31,101 bases of DNA from a virus. The notes below the pieces were generated by a model. The model was not told where the DNA came from. It saw nothing but the letters and a program-made list of their open reading frames with translations, and ran no database searches. A program made the position numbers and the translations under genes. Below are positions 1-8,122 of this stretch, in pieces; within the stretch, counting starts at the first letter, position 1; every line of letters starts with the position of its first letter. The stretch covers positions 1 through 31,101 of the IMG/VR virus record IMGVR_UViG_3300018057_000031; one strand, written 5' to 3'.

Positions 1-161
1 CCCGCCGGACCCGCCTCGAAGATCGGGAGTGTGGTTTTGACCTTGGAATTGCTCGGGCAGACTACGATAATGGGCAGGCCGTGCGCTTTCCAGAAGGGCA
101 TGAGGCGGTCAAAAATGGCTTGACCACCTGCCCAGGCATTGATCACGACTTGAATTTTCAC
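1..161 (-). CDS. Glycosyltransferase-like protein, N-terminal part (runs off the left edge)
   Basis: A partial reading frame of about 53 codons that starts with GTG inside the stop codon of the upstream gene (GTGA overlap, 161-158) and continues past base 1. The N-terminus reads MKIQVVINAWAGGQAIFDRL and continues with a Rossmann-like strand around PIIVVCPS. An early beta-strand followed by a strand ending in a polar residue is typical of the GT-A-type glycosyltransferase folds seen in the two genes upstream. With only the first 50 or so residues present, the family assignment rests mainly on neighbourhood. It is the last visible gene of the minus-strand operon. Confidence 0.5.
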   Translation of the reverse strand, partial: MKIQVVINAWAGGQAIFDRLMPFWKAHGLPIIVVCPSNSKVKTTLPIFEAGPA

Positions 162-895
162 AGTCCGAGTTTGGTCATAAATTCTGGTATCCGCTGCTTG
201 AGCGAGGACCACATGTGAAGCGCAACTGCTTCCACCTTGGCCCCGCCCTCCTCGAAAAAGTAGGGGTGGCCGTTCTCGAACGCGATCTTTTTGTGATCGC
301 CGTTCATGACGAACCTGCCGCTGCTCTCGCCCAGATTGTGGTCGAACACCTGTCCATCTTGCGGGACGCTCATATCGCCGATGTTCCAGCCATAGCACTG
401 GCCTACCCTCGCCCAAGTGTCCATATCCTGCGTGAATGCAACAATAGGCGAGTGATTCTCGACAATGGATTCCAAAGTGGAGCAGAACGCTCTCAGTGGT
501 CGGATGTCCCTCAGTAGATAAGGCCCCGCCGACATGCCGTGCTTGTCCCGCGTGATGGCGTAGTCGTGTTGTGCGAATCGCGCCAGCCACGGCTTGAGAT
601 CCGTGCAGACCAGAATATCCCAGTCTAGCGGCACAATAGGCCAGTCGGGCGCTGGTAAGTCCTTAACCGCGTCCAAGAGCACAGGCCAGCGGAATAGACC
701 AATGCCGTTAAATCTTGGCATCCATCCTTCCGGTTGGTCGGACAGGGCCTTAAAAATGGCATCCCTTAATGACTGTAAACGCTCGGGCACTTGGTCAACA
801 ACACGCACAGGCAAGCCTGAACGCATCTGGGCGCAACGAAGCACATCAGTAAACCACACTGGCCGCGCATCGGGAATGGTAAAGTAGATGGTCAT
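158..895 (-). CDS. Glycosyltransferase-like protein (245 aa)
   Basis: The start chosen is the ATG at 895, five bases after the stop of the 510-residue gene; the frame is open further upstream, but that part lies antiparallel inside the neighbour and reads poorly. Residues 89-97 (PLDWDILVC) hold a D-W-D resembling the metal/nucleotide-sugar DxD site of GT-A glycosyltransferases, and the following stretch (YAITRDKHGMSAGPYLL) resembles the acceptor loop of small capsular or sugar-binding-region glycosyltransferases. There is no signal peptide or membrane segment, so it should act in the cytoplasm. It sits between two other glycosyltransferase-like genes, suggesting a common glycan. The substrate cannot be inferred. 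Alternative: a non-enzymatic GT-like fold protein. Confidence 0.55.
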   Translation of the reverse strand: MTIYFTIPDARPVWFTDVLRCAQMRSGLPVRVVDQVPERLQSLRDAIFKALSDQPEGWMPRFNGIGLFRWPVLLDAVKDLPAPDWPIVPLDWDILVCTDLKPWLARFAQHDYAITRDKHGMSAGPYLLRDIRPLRAFCSTLESIVENHSPIVAFTQDMDTWARVGQCYGWNIGDMSVPQDGQVFDHNLGESSGRFVMNGDHKKIAFENGHPYFFEEGGAKVEAVALHMWSSLKQRIPEFMTKLGL

Positions 896-899
896 GGAA

Positions 900-2432
900 T
901 CAGGGGACGATGGCAAATCCCTCCGGCAAAGACGGCAGGTGAACCGATGCCCATTGCACGAATAGTGAGTAATTGTGTCTTTGAGACGGGGCAGAGTGTT
1001 CGTTGTCAGACCTTGCCCAGTACGATTGGTGAGTCTCATGGACCACATAGCCATTTGGAATATCAGCAGGATGGCGGCTGATGTGCAAACTTTTGTGGCT
1101 CTCTCTCAAACCATGTTGTAAATGAATCATTGCAGCAAGCGCGCTGTCGAAGTGAGATGCTCCAAGAATAAAGTCAGGGATTTCCGGGAGGTTTGATTTC
1201 CACCAGCGTTTGGTTGCAGCAAAAAGGTCTCGCCCCATGTGCGGTGTAGTATTTTGAGTATAAGCGGCTGGCGGGTCAACAGAATCCAGAATTGGCGAAT
1301 GAATCTCACACCGCTTAGAGCAGCACGGGCCATACTCGGCAACGTGTGCCTTGAGCAGTTCGGGCAACTCGGGGTGAAGCCAATCGTCATCGTTAGTCCA
1401 CATGATGATGTCGTTATCCCCCGCCTGGCGCATGGCGAATTCCAGCACATCTTTAAGGTAGGGCAGGGCACGCGGATCGCCGATCTCCCTAGCCGTTCGG
1501 GGATAGCGCCAGAAGTGGCAAGGCAGCACGCCCTGGAAGTAGAGCCGGTCCCAAGACGATTGCGCACGCATCTTGCGCTCGTCCATCCCCTCATGCCGCT
1601 CGACGGCATGAAATATGGTGCATGGCACCGCCAGACGGGGGCTGTTTTCACGCAATCTACCGATGCCGGCCAGCGCACGCCGGACGGCCTTGCCGTCGGC
1701 AATCAGGGCGCTCGCTGATTTCGGCTTTAAGGCCGGCTTTGGCTCGCGCTTCTCTCTCAACCGCGCAATCAGAGAGCCATCCTTGCAACCGTGGAACAAG
1801 ACGCATTCCGGCGAGATTACCTTGAGGCTATCCTGATCAGGAAATGTCATCGGCGTTATCGTGACAGGGTCGGCGAACATCCGCTGGATCAGGGGCGTGT
1901 TATGGCCATGCCGCATCGTCAACTCGGGATGGTCGTTGTCGAAAGTGTAGCCCGATTCGCCAACCAGGAACGGGTTGTAACGGAGGGCACACGGAGGATA
2001 GATACAGCAACCATTGAAGTGTGGTCTAGGGTGAGGGTAGATCGTCCCCATGAACGGCTTGCCGCAAAGCTGATAGGCGGCTTCGATTTTGTCCAGCCAG
2101 TCAGGACACATCGGGACACAATCGGCCTCCAGCCAAAGAAACGGAACGGGATGGGGTTTGCTGATTTCCAGCAGGGCGATGCGGAACAGTGCCTTTGGGG
2201 CCGTGATGAGATTGCGCTCGTCAGCAACTATCTGATGGCGGCTGGTCGTCAGCGGGAAAACACTTCGGCCAAGCATGTCCATTGCCGCTTGGTCCTCAGC
2301 CTTCACCATGGACGAGGACAGCAGGACAAGCTCATGGCAAAGCGTCATCGTGGAGTCGAGTTCACCGATCCAGCGCAAGAGCCCGCCGGCGGCCTCAACG
2401 TCCCGATGCGAGAAACCAAGTACCACCATCAT
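900..2432 (-). CDS. Two-domain glycosyltransferase-like protein (510 aa)
   Basis: Starts at an ATGATG doublet whose first ATG overlaps the stop of the upstream gene. Two glycosyltransferase-A-like modules are visible. The N-terminal one (about residues 1-220) has FLWLEADCVPMCPDW, matching the pattern 'E-x-D-C-x-P-x-x-x-x-W' that I associate with phage-borne GT domains. The C-terminal one (about 265-510) has IIMWTNDDDWLHPELPELL, an acidic D-D-D-W cluster in the place of a DxD motif. A basic Lys/Pro-rich linker (about 228-245) joins them. It is probably a bifunctional transferase or a tandem duplication with one inactive half. The window does not show whether the acceptor is DNA, a virion protein or a host polysaccharide. 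Confidence 0.6.
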   Translation of the reverse strand: MMVVLGFSHRDVEAAGGLLRWIGELDSTMTLCHELVLLSSSMVKAEDQAAMDMLGRSVFPLTTSRHQIVADERNLITAPKALFRIALLEISKPHPVPFLWLEADCVPMCPDWLDKIEAAYQLCGKPFMGTIYPHPRPHFNGCCIYPPCALRYNPFLVGESGYTFDNDHPELTMRHGHNTPLIQRMFADPVTITPMTFPDQDSLKVISPECVLFHGCKDGSLIARLREKREPKPALKPKSASALIADGKAVRRALAGIGRLRENSPRLAVPCTIFHAVERHEGMDERKMRAQSSWDRLYFQGVLPCHFWRYPRTAREIGDPRALPYLKDVLEFAMRQAGDNDIIMWTNDDDWLHPELPELLKAHVAEYGPCCSKRCEIHSPILDSVDPPAAYTQNTTPHMGRDLFAATKRWWKSNLPEIPDFILGASHFDSALAAMIHLQHGLRESHKSLHISRHPADIPNGYVVHETHQSYWARSDNEHSAPSQRHNYSLFVQWASVHLPSLPEGFAIVP

Positions 2433-3598
2433 GCTTTCAAATGCTCAACGATAGCCGCGATGGCGTCCACGAGATGGTCGGCAACGGCACGCAGGTCGGA
2501 GACGGAAGGCGCTGTCGAAGCCGATGAGGAATAGTCCACGCGAGCGATTCGGTGCAAGCAGTTTCGCAAGGAGTCCACGTTGGGCAACGGCGGCCTGTCG
2601 GTGAATGGGGAGGGCGCTATTTGTGTTTGCAACCTCTCCGGCAACTTTCGGGCAAAGGCGTCCATCGCACTGAAAGCAACCCTGCTATGCGAGACAGGAT
2701 CGGGAACCAACAACAGCGGCGCCCATTTACCCGGAACAGACAGCAGACATTTTGGCCCGTCCTCTGGTTCATGGCCCATATCCCCAGGGAGCAGAGGCTC
2801 GTCGTCTTGGACCAGCCGCCACCCCTCCGGTGGTTCGATCTTTTTGGTGCCGGTTGGCTTGGGTTTCAGGGCGAGGCACTTGGGGCAGGTGACAACATTC
2901 CAATCCCACGAACGGTCTTGATAGCTCACGGGGATAATGCCGCATTCGGATTGAATCTTGCCATGGCCGACAAAATGAACTGCCGACGACGGTTCCGACT
3001 GATGCTTCAAGCAGGCGGAACATGTGACTTCATGCCACACATCGGAGGTGTTCTGCCCACAAGTGCAGATCGGACGTTTCATCGGGCCATCGCCAAAATG
3101 AACCACACGAGGTTCGGGTCTGTGCTTGAGGCACTGAGGACAATTTATCCGTGCCCAATCACACGACCAAGCCTCATCGGTTGGCGAGAGGGGTGGTTCA
3201 AATTGCGTTCCGCACGCCGCTCTTTCTTCATATTGAGACCGCATGAAGTGAATAATGCGCCGTTCCTCGGGCTTATACTTGAGGCACGGGATGCAACTGA
3301 CGGACTCCCACTCCCCACAGTGGCGGTACTCATCCCACTTCAAGCCGCAGGCCGTGTCACCTGCCAGGTTCGCCATATAATGAACGAAGCGACTTTCGGC
3401 ATTAGGCTTCCGGCGGGGCGCGGCCGGTTTGATACGCCATTCAACGCCAGGCGCAGCGAAGTATGGAGATGCCGATGTGCCCGGCATACAACTGTCTCTC
3501 CAAGGATCAGAGACCGACCCTCGCCATTGCACTTCGGCTCCATCCTCCCAAGCCTCCCTAACGGCCCGGTTCTTTTTGCTAATCTCGCGTGGCATCAT
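2429..3598 (-). CDS. Protein with four tandem His-Cys-CxxC repeats (389 aa)
   Basis: The start is the first ATG of an ATGATG doublet overlapping the previous stop (TGA at 3597-3595). Residues about 3-58 (REISKKNRAVREAW ... GVEWRIKP) match a short domain common in phage accessory proteins. Residues 72-247 carry four repeats of the form V-H-[FY]-x(9-11)-C-G-...-[VI]-[TSN]-C-x-x-C-L. Candidate zinc ligands are H73/C84/C102/C105, H117/C129/C153/C156, H167/C180/C193/C196 and H208/C219/C238/C241. Then comes PPEGWRLVQDDEPLLPGD, which resembles a phage 'GWRLv...E...GD' module, and a helical C-terminus. The function is unknown; repeated small zinc knuckles suggest nucleic-acid or protein binding. The repeats look paralogous but have diverged. 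Confidence 0.7.
   Translation of the reverse strand: MMPREISKKNRAVREAWEDGAEVQWRGSVSDPWRDSCMPGTSASPYFAAPGVEWRIKPAAPRRKPNAESRFVHYMANLAGDTACGLKWDEYRHCGEWESVSCIPCLKYKPEERRIIHFMRSQYEERAACGTQFEPPLSPTDEAWSCDWARINCPQCLKHRPEPRVVHFGDGPMKRPICTCGQNTSDVWHEVTCSACLKHQSEPSSAVHFVGHGKIQSECGIIPVSYQDRSWDWNVVTCPKCLALKPKPTGTKKIEPPEGWRLVQDDEPLLPGDMGHEPEDGPKCLLSVPGKWAPLLLVPDPVSHSRVAFSAMDAFARKLPERLQTQIAPSPFTDRPPLPNVDSLRNCLHRIARVDYSSSASTAPSVSDLRAVADHLVDAIAAIVEHLKA
2858..3385 (-). repeat. Four tandem His/Cys zinc-knuckle-like protein repeats
   Basis: Coding repeats at residues about 72-110, 115-161, 165-201 and 206-247 of the preceding entry. Each starts with V-H-[FY] (IHF in repeat 2) and ends with C-x-x-C-L followed by K or A and a basic/Pro-rich spacer. 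The His-to-first-Cys spacing is 11-13 residues, and the first Cys is always followed by Gly. Conservation is confined to these positions, so this is an old protein-level duplication and not a fresh DNA repeat. Confidence 0.7.
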
Positions 3599-3813
3599 GG
3601 TTTTGGTTTCGTTTTGAATAGCGGTGTGTTCATGTATTTGATGGCCAGGGCCGCCGGAATGCCAATGAGCGCAAGCGGCCCCATGAGAGAAAGCGTTGCT
3701 GACAGGATAATGTCGCCCACTGTCAATTCTCCGAGAATCCGACAGCACAACACGAGAAGCAGAAAGCCACAGAGAAACCAACCTAGTATCAATAAGGCTA
3801 ATCCGATTGTCAT
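3595..3813 (-). CDS. Small two-helix membrane protein (72 aa)
   Basis: Begins at ATG 3813 (MTIGLALLILGWFLCG). The frame continues upstream, but that part overlaps the next gene out of frame. Two hydrophobic segments are visible, about residues 3-25 and 37-59, separated by a short linker (RILGELTVGD) and ending in a basic tail (KTKPKP). The size and topology are those of small phage membrane proteins, including class II holins, but nothing specific supports a lysis role and no lysin is adjacent. It overlaps the next gene of the operon by 4 bases. Confidence 0.6.
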   Translation of the reverse strand: MTIGLALLILGWFLCGFLLLVLCCRILGELTVGDIILSATLSLMGPLALIGIPAALAIKYMNTPLFKTKPKP

Positions 3814-3830
3814 AATACCATCTAGTTCTA

Positions 3831-4034
3831 TTATGTGCCTGAACGTCGTTTCTTGCTTCCCCTCGCCGTGCGCCCCCTGCCGCCAGCCTTGCCGTGGCCA
3901 GAAGGCTTGCCGAACGCCCGGCCCGGAAGGGGCATGTAAAACGTGCCGGGCGGCGGCGGGGCGTGGCTGAACTTCTGCTCGCAGTCCTGCATCATGCGCT
4001 CGCCTTCGGAAAGGGGTTTCTTGGGGTCGCTCAT
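3831..4034 (-). CDS. Small basic protein of unknown function (67 aa)
   Basis: Starts at ATG 4034, overlapping the stop of the upstream gene (4-base ATGA overlap), which supports a real translationally coupled gene. The N-terminal half is acidic/helical (MSDPKKPLSEGERMMQDCEQ). The C-terminal half is a Gly/Arg/Lys-rich, probably disordered tail. No family is recognised. The basic tail would suit nucleic-acid contact. Confidence 0.6.
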   Translation of the reverse strand: MSDPKKPLSEGERMMQDCEQKFSHAPPPPGTFYMPLPGRAFGKPSGHGKAGGRGRTARGSKKRRSGT

Positions 4035-4234
4035 TTCTTTCGGGCGGTTGGATTTGGCGCGAAGAGTGTTGAGGCGTCAATGACGGATTTGTCCCGCTTG
4101 AGCAAACAGGCGATGGCGCTCTCGACGACAATGTTCGTAATCCGAGCCAATGATAAGCCCCGAAAGGCCGGAATGAACTTTTGCAGTTCCCGAACCGCGC
4201 TCTCAGTATCTTTTTCCAGGCGCACATGTGCCAT
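4031..4234 (-). CDS. Ribbon-helix-helix-like protein (67 aa)
   Basis: The preferred start is ATG 4234 (MAHVRLEKDTESAVREL); a TTG at 4261 in the same frame would add nine residues. A short strand (HVRLE), an amphipathic helix (TESAVRELQKF), a turn and a second helix (SLARITNIVVESAIACLLK) are the order expected of a ribbon-helix-helix DNA-binding dimer. It is between the ATP-grasp gene and a small basic protein, so it could regulate this operon. The family assignment is by pattern only; a short helical structural protein is the alternative. Confidence 0.5.
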   Translation of the reverse strand: MAHVRLEKDTESAVRELQKFIPAFRGLSLARITNIVVESAIACLLKRDKSVIDASTLFAPNPTARKK

Positions 4235-4272
4235 GACCCACTTTGGCCCAAAACGCCCCAATCTGTCAACAC

Positions 4273-5586
4273 CTATTTTCGACTATTTTCGGCCTCCTCA
4301 AGAACGGACGCGGGATCGGGAATTTCCTGATCGGTGAATTCATCGCCACCCTGCTGGGCCTTTTGGGCCTGCTCGATTGCTTCTGGAAGGGCATCCATCG
4401 AAATCTCAATCGGCAGGTCTTTGAGGGCTTCCCCGACTTCTTGGGCGTGATCGGCCATTTCCTGAATCGTGTTGCCGACGCCGACAATCCATCCGATCTT
4501 GGTGCCGTGCGGTGGTCGCGGCACGATTTGGCACAGTGGCCCGCTCTGGCACACATCCATCAATTTGACCCACTGCCGAACTTCCGCGTCAATCCGAAAT
4601 TGCTTGCACAGGTCCTCGGGATGGTCGTGCCAGATGGCAATCTGCACGCCAAACTCGTACTCGAAATCAACCTTGAGCAATTCCCCCCGACTACCAGCCT
4701 CGATGAGCAAAGGGAGATTGGAGATCATCTCCATTTCGCAACCCAGTCCAGGATTGGGAGCACGGCAACAGGGATCGGTCAACTTTCCGTCCCGAAATTC
4801 CCCCGACATGAAATTCCGGTATCGGCGCTCACGCAAAGTCGGCCCCAACGCCTTCATGGCTTCGTCAATGAATTTGGGCGTTTTGGAATTCGTTTGTGCC
4901 GAAGCGAGAAGCAACTTGCCTTTAATCTCGATTCCGTTGACGGGCGTTTCGCTGAATTGGTCATCCACGCAAATCGAATCGAATCCCGCCTCATAAGGCA
5001 CTTCAATCGGTTCCTCTACCATAAAGAGCACGTCATTTTTTACCGGCCCGAATTTCACAGCCAGGTAGTCTAGGATGAACTCGCTCTGCTCGCCATCCTT
5101 GGATTCCCAGGTTTCGTGTGTGCCCCGCCAGTCAGGTGAGGACTTCACAAAACATCGGCCATGATCTGCGAGAAATGCCCGCAATTTCTCCAAGCCTCTG
5201 ACGGCAGTGTACTCCGGGACCGGAAGCCCAAGCTCCTCTTGAAGTTTCCTGAACCATAACCGCTTTCTTTCTAATTCATCACCTTTTCGACTGCCCCAGA
5301 CTTGTTTGCCGAGACGTTCCAACGCCAACTGCATCCCTGAATTGAAGATGTCCGGGAAGCAGTACACGTCGGTCGAATCCAGCACATCAGGGTCGAGCGG
5401 ATCGTCAATGCGCTCAATGTTGGGGATGCCGTCGCCAACAAGCCGGTCATTGATAAATGGGAACGCCCCCTGCCAGGGCACATAACTGCGCACCTTGCCG
5501 GTCGTTTTGCGGGCAAGATGAATAGCTAATTCTGTGAACAAGCCAAAGTCACACACGCAAAACGATTTATCCGTTATAGCATCCAT
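4273..5586 (-). CDS. ATP-grasp ligase-like protein (437 aa)
   Basis: The ATP-grasp signature starts at residue 93 (GKQVWGSRKGDELERKR), the pattern seen in PurD / carbamoyl-phosphate synthetase-type ATP-grasp enzymes, followed by LGLPVPEYTAVRGLEKLRAFL and the nucleotide-binding strand RCFVKSS (Lys148). Near the C-terminus GVGNTIQEMADHAQEVGEAL resembles the final ATP-grasp subdomain of PurD-like proteins. The fold catalyses ATP-dependent carboxylate-amine (or thiol) ligation through an acyl phosphate. The real substrate is unknown; purine synthesis is unlikely because no other purine genes are near and the overall sequence is divergent. ATP-grasp amidoligases are known in phages, where peptide or virion modification has been proposed. 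It lies four bases downstream of the small gene that follows the portal. Confidence 0.7.
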   Translation of the reverse strand: MDAITDKSFCVCDFGLFTELAIHLARKTTGKVRSYVPWQGAFPFINDRLVGDGIPNIERIDDPLDPDVLDSTDVYCFPDIFNSGMQLALERLGKQVWGSRKGDELERKRLWFRKLQEELGLPVPEYTAVRGLEKLRAFLADHGRCFVKSSPDWRGTHETWESKDGEQSEFILDYLAVKFGPVKNDVLFMVEEPIEVPYEAGFDSICVDDQFSETPVNGIEIKGKLLLASAQTNSKTPKFIDEAMKALGPTLRERRYRNFMSGEFRDGKLTDPCCRAPNPGLGCEMEMISNLPLLIEAGSRGELLKVDFEYEFGVQIAIWHDHPEDLCKQFRIDAEVRQWVKLMDVCQSGPLCQIVPRPPHGTKIGWIVGVGNTIQEMADHAQEVGEALKDLPIEISMDALPEAIEQAQKAQQGGDEFTDQEIPDPASVLEEAENSRK

Positions 5587-5590
5587 GTTT

Positions 5591-5863
5591 TTACGGTAGC
5601 GCAGATCGGCTCAATGTAACCGTGTGGCGCTCGCGTTGTTGCTTTTCATCCCAAGCAAGGGCTTCCTTGCGTGCTTGAACCTCCTCAGACAAGTCAGCCA
5701 CGGGGCCAGGTGGATCGCGCTCCAGGAAGAACGCCGCCAGGTCAGTCACCGGGCAGCCCTTCAACTGGGGCTCGGAAGATGTCGGCGGGGCCAGGGCATT
5801 GCGGCGCTCGATCATCGTCTTTGGTTTCATCGCCAGGTTCATCGTCGGGCGGTTCGCTGTCAT
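5591..5863 (-). CDS. Small portal-adjacent protein (90 aa)
   Basis: A short frame between portal and ATP-grasp genes. The C-terminal two thirds (PPTSSEPQLKGCPVTDLAAFFLERDPPGPVADLSEEVQARKEALAWDEKQQRER) looks like a real helical phage protein. The N-terminus, rich in Met (MTANRPTMNLAMKPKTM), looks like the shadow of another frame. A start at 5863, or at one of the internal Met codons, is possible. Another frame starting at 5870 overlaps this part (see the next entry), so the true N-terminus is uncertain. No known family. Confidence 0.5.
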   Translation of the reverse strand: MTANRPTMNLAMKPKTMIERRNALAPPTSSEPQLKGCPVTDLAAFFLERDPPGPVADLSEEVQARKEALAWDEKQQRERHTVTLSRSALP

Positions 5864-5870
5864 CGGGCAT
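5742..5870 (-). CDS. Alternative acidic reading frame just after the portal (42 aa)
   Basis: ATG 5870, eight bases after the portal stop, opens MPDDSEPPDDEPGDETKDDD and ends at a TGA at 5744-5742. The acidic, low-complexity N-terminus and the position directly after the portal look more like a natural phage gene start than the Met-rich beginning of the overlapping 90-residue frame. It could be an independent peptide, or the real N-terminus of the 90-residue protein joined by a frameshift (programmed or a sequence error). Evidence is compositional only. Confidence 0.3.
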   Translation of the reverse strand: MPDDSEPPDDEPGDETKDDDRAPQCPGPADIFRAPVEGLPGD

Positions 5871-5878
5871 AACGATTT

Positions 5879-8122
5879 TTACTCACTCAAGGACCGCATT
5901 TGGTTGAGCCGGATTTGGGACGCGGCAGTTGCGTCCGCAATCGCCAAAGTCTGGCCATGTTTCTCCCGTTGCATGGCCAACACGGCGTCTTGCTTCTGCT
6001 TCTTGAGCGCGATGTCGGCCTGCACTTTTCCGGCGTGGATTTGGGTATCGGTAAGGACGGCCTGGGCCTTCTGGCGTTGCGCCTGCTGTTGTTTCGCCTG
6101 CTCTTGGACCTTTTTTCGGAGTTGATCGGCGACTTTGCTAATTCTTTCCCATCGCCGCATCAGCATGTCGGCAACCTCCTTGCGCAGTGGATCGCCTTCC
6201 AGCCGGGAGATATGGGCGTGAGCCGCCGGGCCAGCCAATTCGAGGAACGCGAGTACCCCTTGCGCGTTGCCGCCTTTTTCCAATGAGGCAAGCGCATCGG
6301 CGCAGGCCCCCAGAAACACGCCAGCAAACGTGATGGCCGACTGCGAGGGGCTGAATACCGGCGGCACTCCGTCCTTCATGCCGATCACCTGCAATGTCGC
6401 CAGCACCTTCTGATCCTGGACCTGTGTTGACATTTCGGTCTTTGGGTTATACCGATCCACAGCGGAATACCCTGCCCTTGAGGCGATGTAATCGTCTGTC
6501 AGATTCCGGCGTCCATCCTCGGGCAAGTCGCGCGAAATCTGGTACAATTCGGCGGTGGCCTGAGACCTCATATAGGGGCTTCCCTGCCCCACGACGCGCA
6601 CATGCTGCACGCGCTTGATTCGGCCAAAGCACTCCTCTGGCACGCCGCGATTCTTGCATCGCTCCTGAATTGCCTTAGCTCTTGGGTCTGTGGTGTTGAG
6701 ATTGAAAGCGCGCCGGGCGATCTCGGTGTCAAGGAGGTCGAGTTGCTTGTAATATCGGTTGTATTGCGTGATGCTGACCGCCGCCTGTTGGCTGGCTTTC
6801 ATCCGTGCCTCAGTGGCGGTGTCAGGGTTTCCCGGCTTGTCGGGGGCGACGGGCTGGCGGTACTGCGAGAGATTCGACCGCATCAGGTCCGCCGTTGTTC
6901 TGGCAAGTTGCAAGCCCTCGGTGACGAACCCGCCAATCGGGTTTTGAACCGGGTTCACGCCGGGCCGGAGAATCCCATTCTCGCTCAGTTGCGCCCCAAG
7001 CGATTTGTCGAACTGATCCTGAGTCGTGGTCGTGAACAACGTCTTAGGGGACATCGTCGCATCCGCAAGGCGGCAGTAGAACAAATTCTCAAGGTGCATC
7101 GCCCCATACATTTTCACCCCGAGGCCGGTAATGTTGTGATGCAGGCCGGCGCGGCCACGGTCGTAATACATCGGGTGCAGGCACTCCTTGAAGTTTTTGT
7201 AACGCCCGACGTGGAGGAAGCAGAATTCAGGAGTATCGGCAACGTTCGTGCGCTCGACAATAGCGTGCGTAATGCGCCCTTCTTTCTCGCCCGGCAATGG
7301 GAATTCCCGCCAAAAGACGTGCGCCATTTTGGAGACCAGGGTTTGGTTGTCCGTGTACTGAAGCGAGTTGCTCTTCAACTGGTTTGCGAACCATTCCCAG
7401 TTGTAATTCTGGTTGTCAGGCACAGCTTCATCCATCGCGTTGGCGATCACCTTTTTGGTGAAAGGCACGTTCCATCCTATGTTAGCCGCCGCCCAATCGT
7501 CAACGATGAAGCGATAGAGGTCCGGCGGATAGTAGTTGAACAGGATGAACGCGAGTTCCCAGCGGGACGGCTTCGAGGGTGCCAAATCGGGAACCTTGAA
7601 GTTTTCCGTGGCAACCGAGATGGGGAACAAAGCGTCATTGTCCTCGAAAAACAGCGGGCCGTTGCCGTGGAGGATCATCTCGTTTTGGGACAACTGCATA
7701 TCGAGGTCCCAGTCGTCGTCCGTCGCATAGGCGTAGTCGAGTTCTTCCGACATGATGCGCCCCCACTTAATCTGGTCCTCAGAACTGCCGTGTGAAGTCT
7801 CCACCTGGACGAAGCCGGGCGCTTGCGAGAACAGATCATACACTGCGCCGGCCCCGCTTTCCAGGAATGACCGGGCGGTGCCAAAGTTGGTGTTTGTGGC
7901 TTTGGCAAAGCCCAAGTCTCGGAGTTTGCGCGGGTTCTGAGGCGGGTTTCCGTCCACCAGGCCGTCAACGGCGGCACGCTTGCGGCTGCGCTTGTCGTCA
8001 TTCTGAATCGCCCGATCCACGGCGTCAACCACACCCTCAGCATTCTGCATCCGGCAGGTCGGCGGGATAAGGCTGTCCCGTGGCAGGGTTTTCAACCCGA
8101 GTTCATCATAGGTCCAACTCAT
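5879..8122 (-). CDS. Phage portal protein (head-to-tail connector), 747 aa
   Basis: The start is ATG 8122 (MSWTYDELGLKTLPRDSL), overlapping the previous stop by 4 bases; upstream codons in frame are discarded. The size (about 750 residues), the position directly downstream of the terminase and the cysteine-rich gene, and the layout fit podovirus-type portals: an alpha/beta wing, a long central region with aromatic-rich segments (ELAFILFNYYPPDLYRF; HVFWREFPLPGEKEG), and a C-terminal Gln/Lys-rich coiled coil (about residues 655-740) like a barrel or crown extension. The portal dodecamer forms the DNA entry channel and binds the terminase. The assignment rests on synteny, length and composition, and would be confirmed by profile search. 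Confidence 0.75.
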   Translation of the reverse strand: MSWTYDELGLKTLPRDSLIPPTCRMQNAEGVVDAVDRAIQNDDKRSRKRAAVDGLVDGNPPQNPRKLRDLGFAKATNTNFGTARSFLESGAGAVYDLFSQAPGFVQVETSHGSSEDQIKWGRIMSEELDYAYATDDDWDLDMQLSQNEMILHGNGPLFFEDNDALFPISVATENFKVPDLAPSKPSRWELAFILFNYYPPDLYRFIVDDWAAANIGWNVPFTKKVIANAMDEAVPDNQNYNWEWFANQLKSNSLQYTDNQTLVSKMAHVFWREFPLPGEKEGRITHAIVERTNVADTPEFCFLHVGRYKNFKECLHPMYYDRGRAGLHHNITGLGVKMYGAMHLENLFYCRLADATMSPKTLFTTTTQDQFDKSLGAQLSENGILRPGVNPVQNPIGGFVTEGLQLARTTADLMRSNLSQYRQPVAPDKPGNPDTATEARMKASQQAAVSITQYNRYYKQLDLLDTEIARRAFNLNTTDPRAKAIQERCKNRGVPEECFGRIKRVQHVRVVGQGSPYMRSQATAELYQISRDLPEDGRRNLTDDYIASRAGYSAVDRYNPKTEMSTQVQDQKVLATLQVIGMKDGVPPVFSPSQSAITFAGVFLGACADALASLEKGGNAQGVLAFLELAGPAAHAHISRLEGDPLRKEVADMLMRRWERISKVADQLRKKVQEQAKQQQAQRQKAQAVLTDTQIHAGKVQADIALKKQKQDAVLAMQREKHGQTLAIADATAASQIRLNQMRSLSE

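Noticed and set aside
2552-3970. A 472-codon open frame on the plus strand
   Set aside because: It is antisense to the zinc-repeat, membrane and small basic genes, which are supported by repeats and overlap spacing; its protein has no domain and no start signal.
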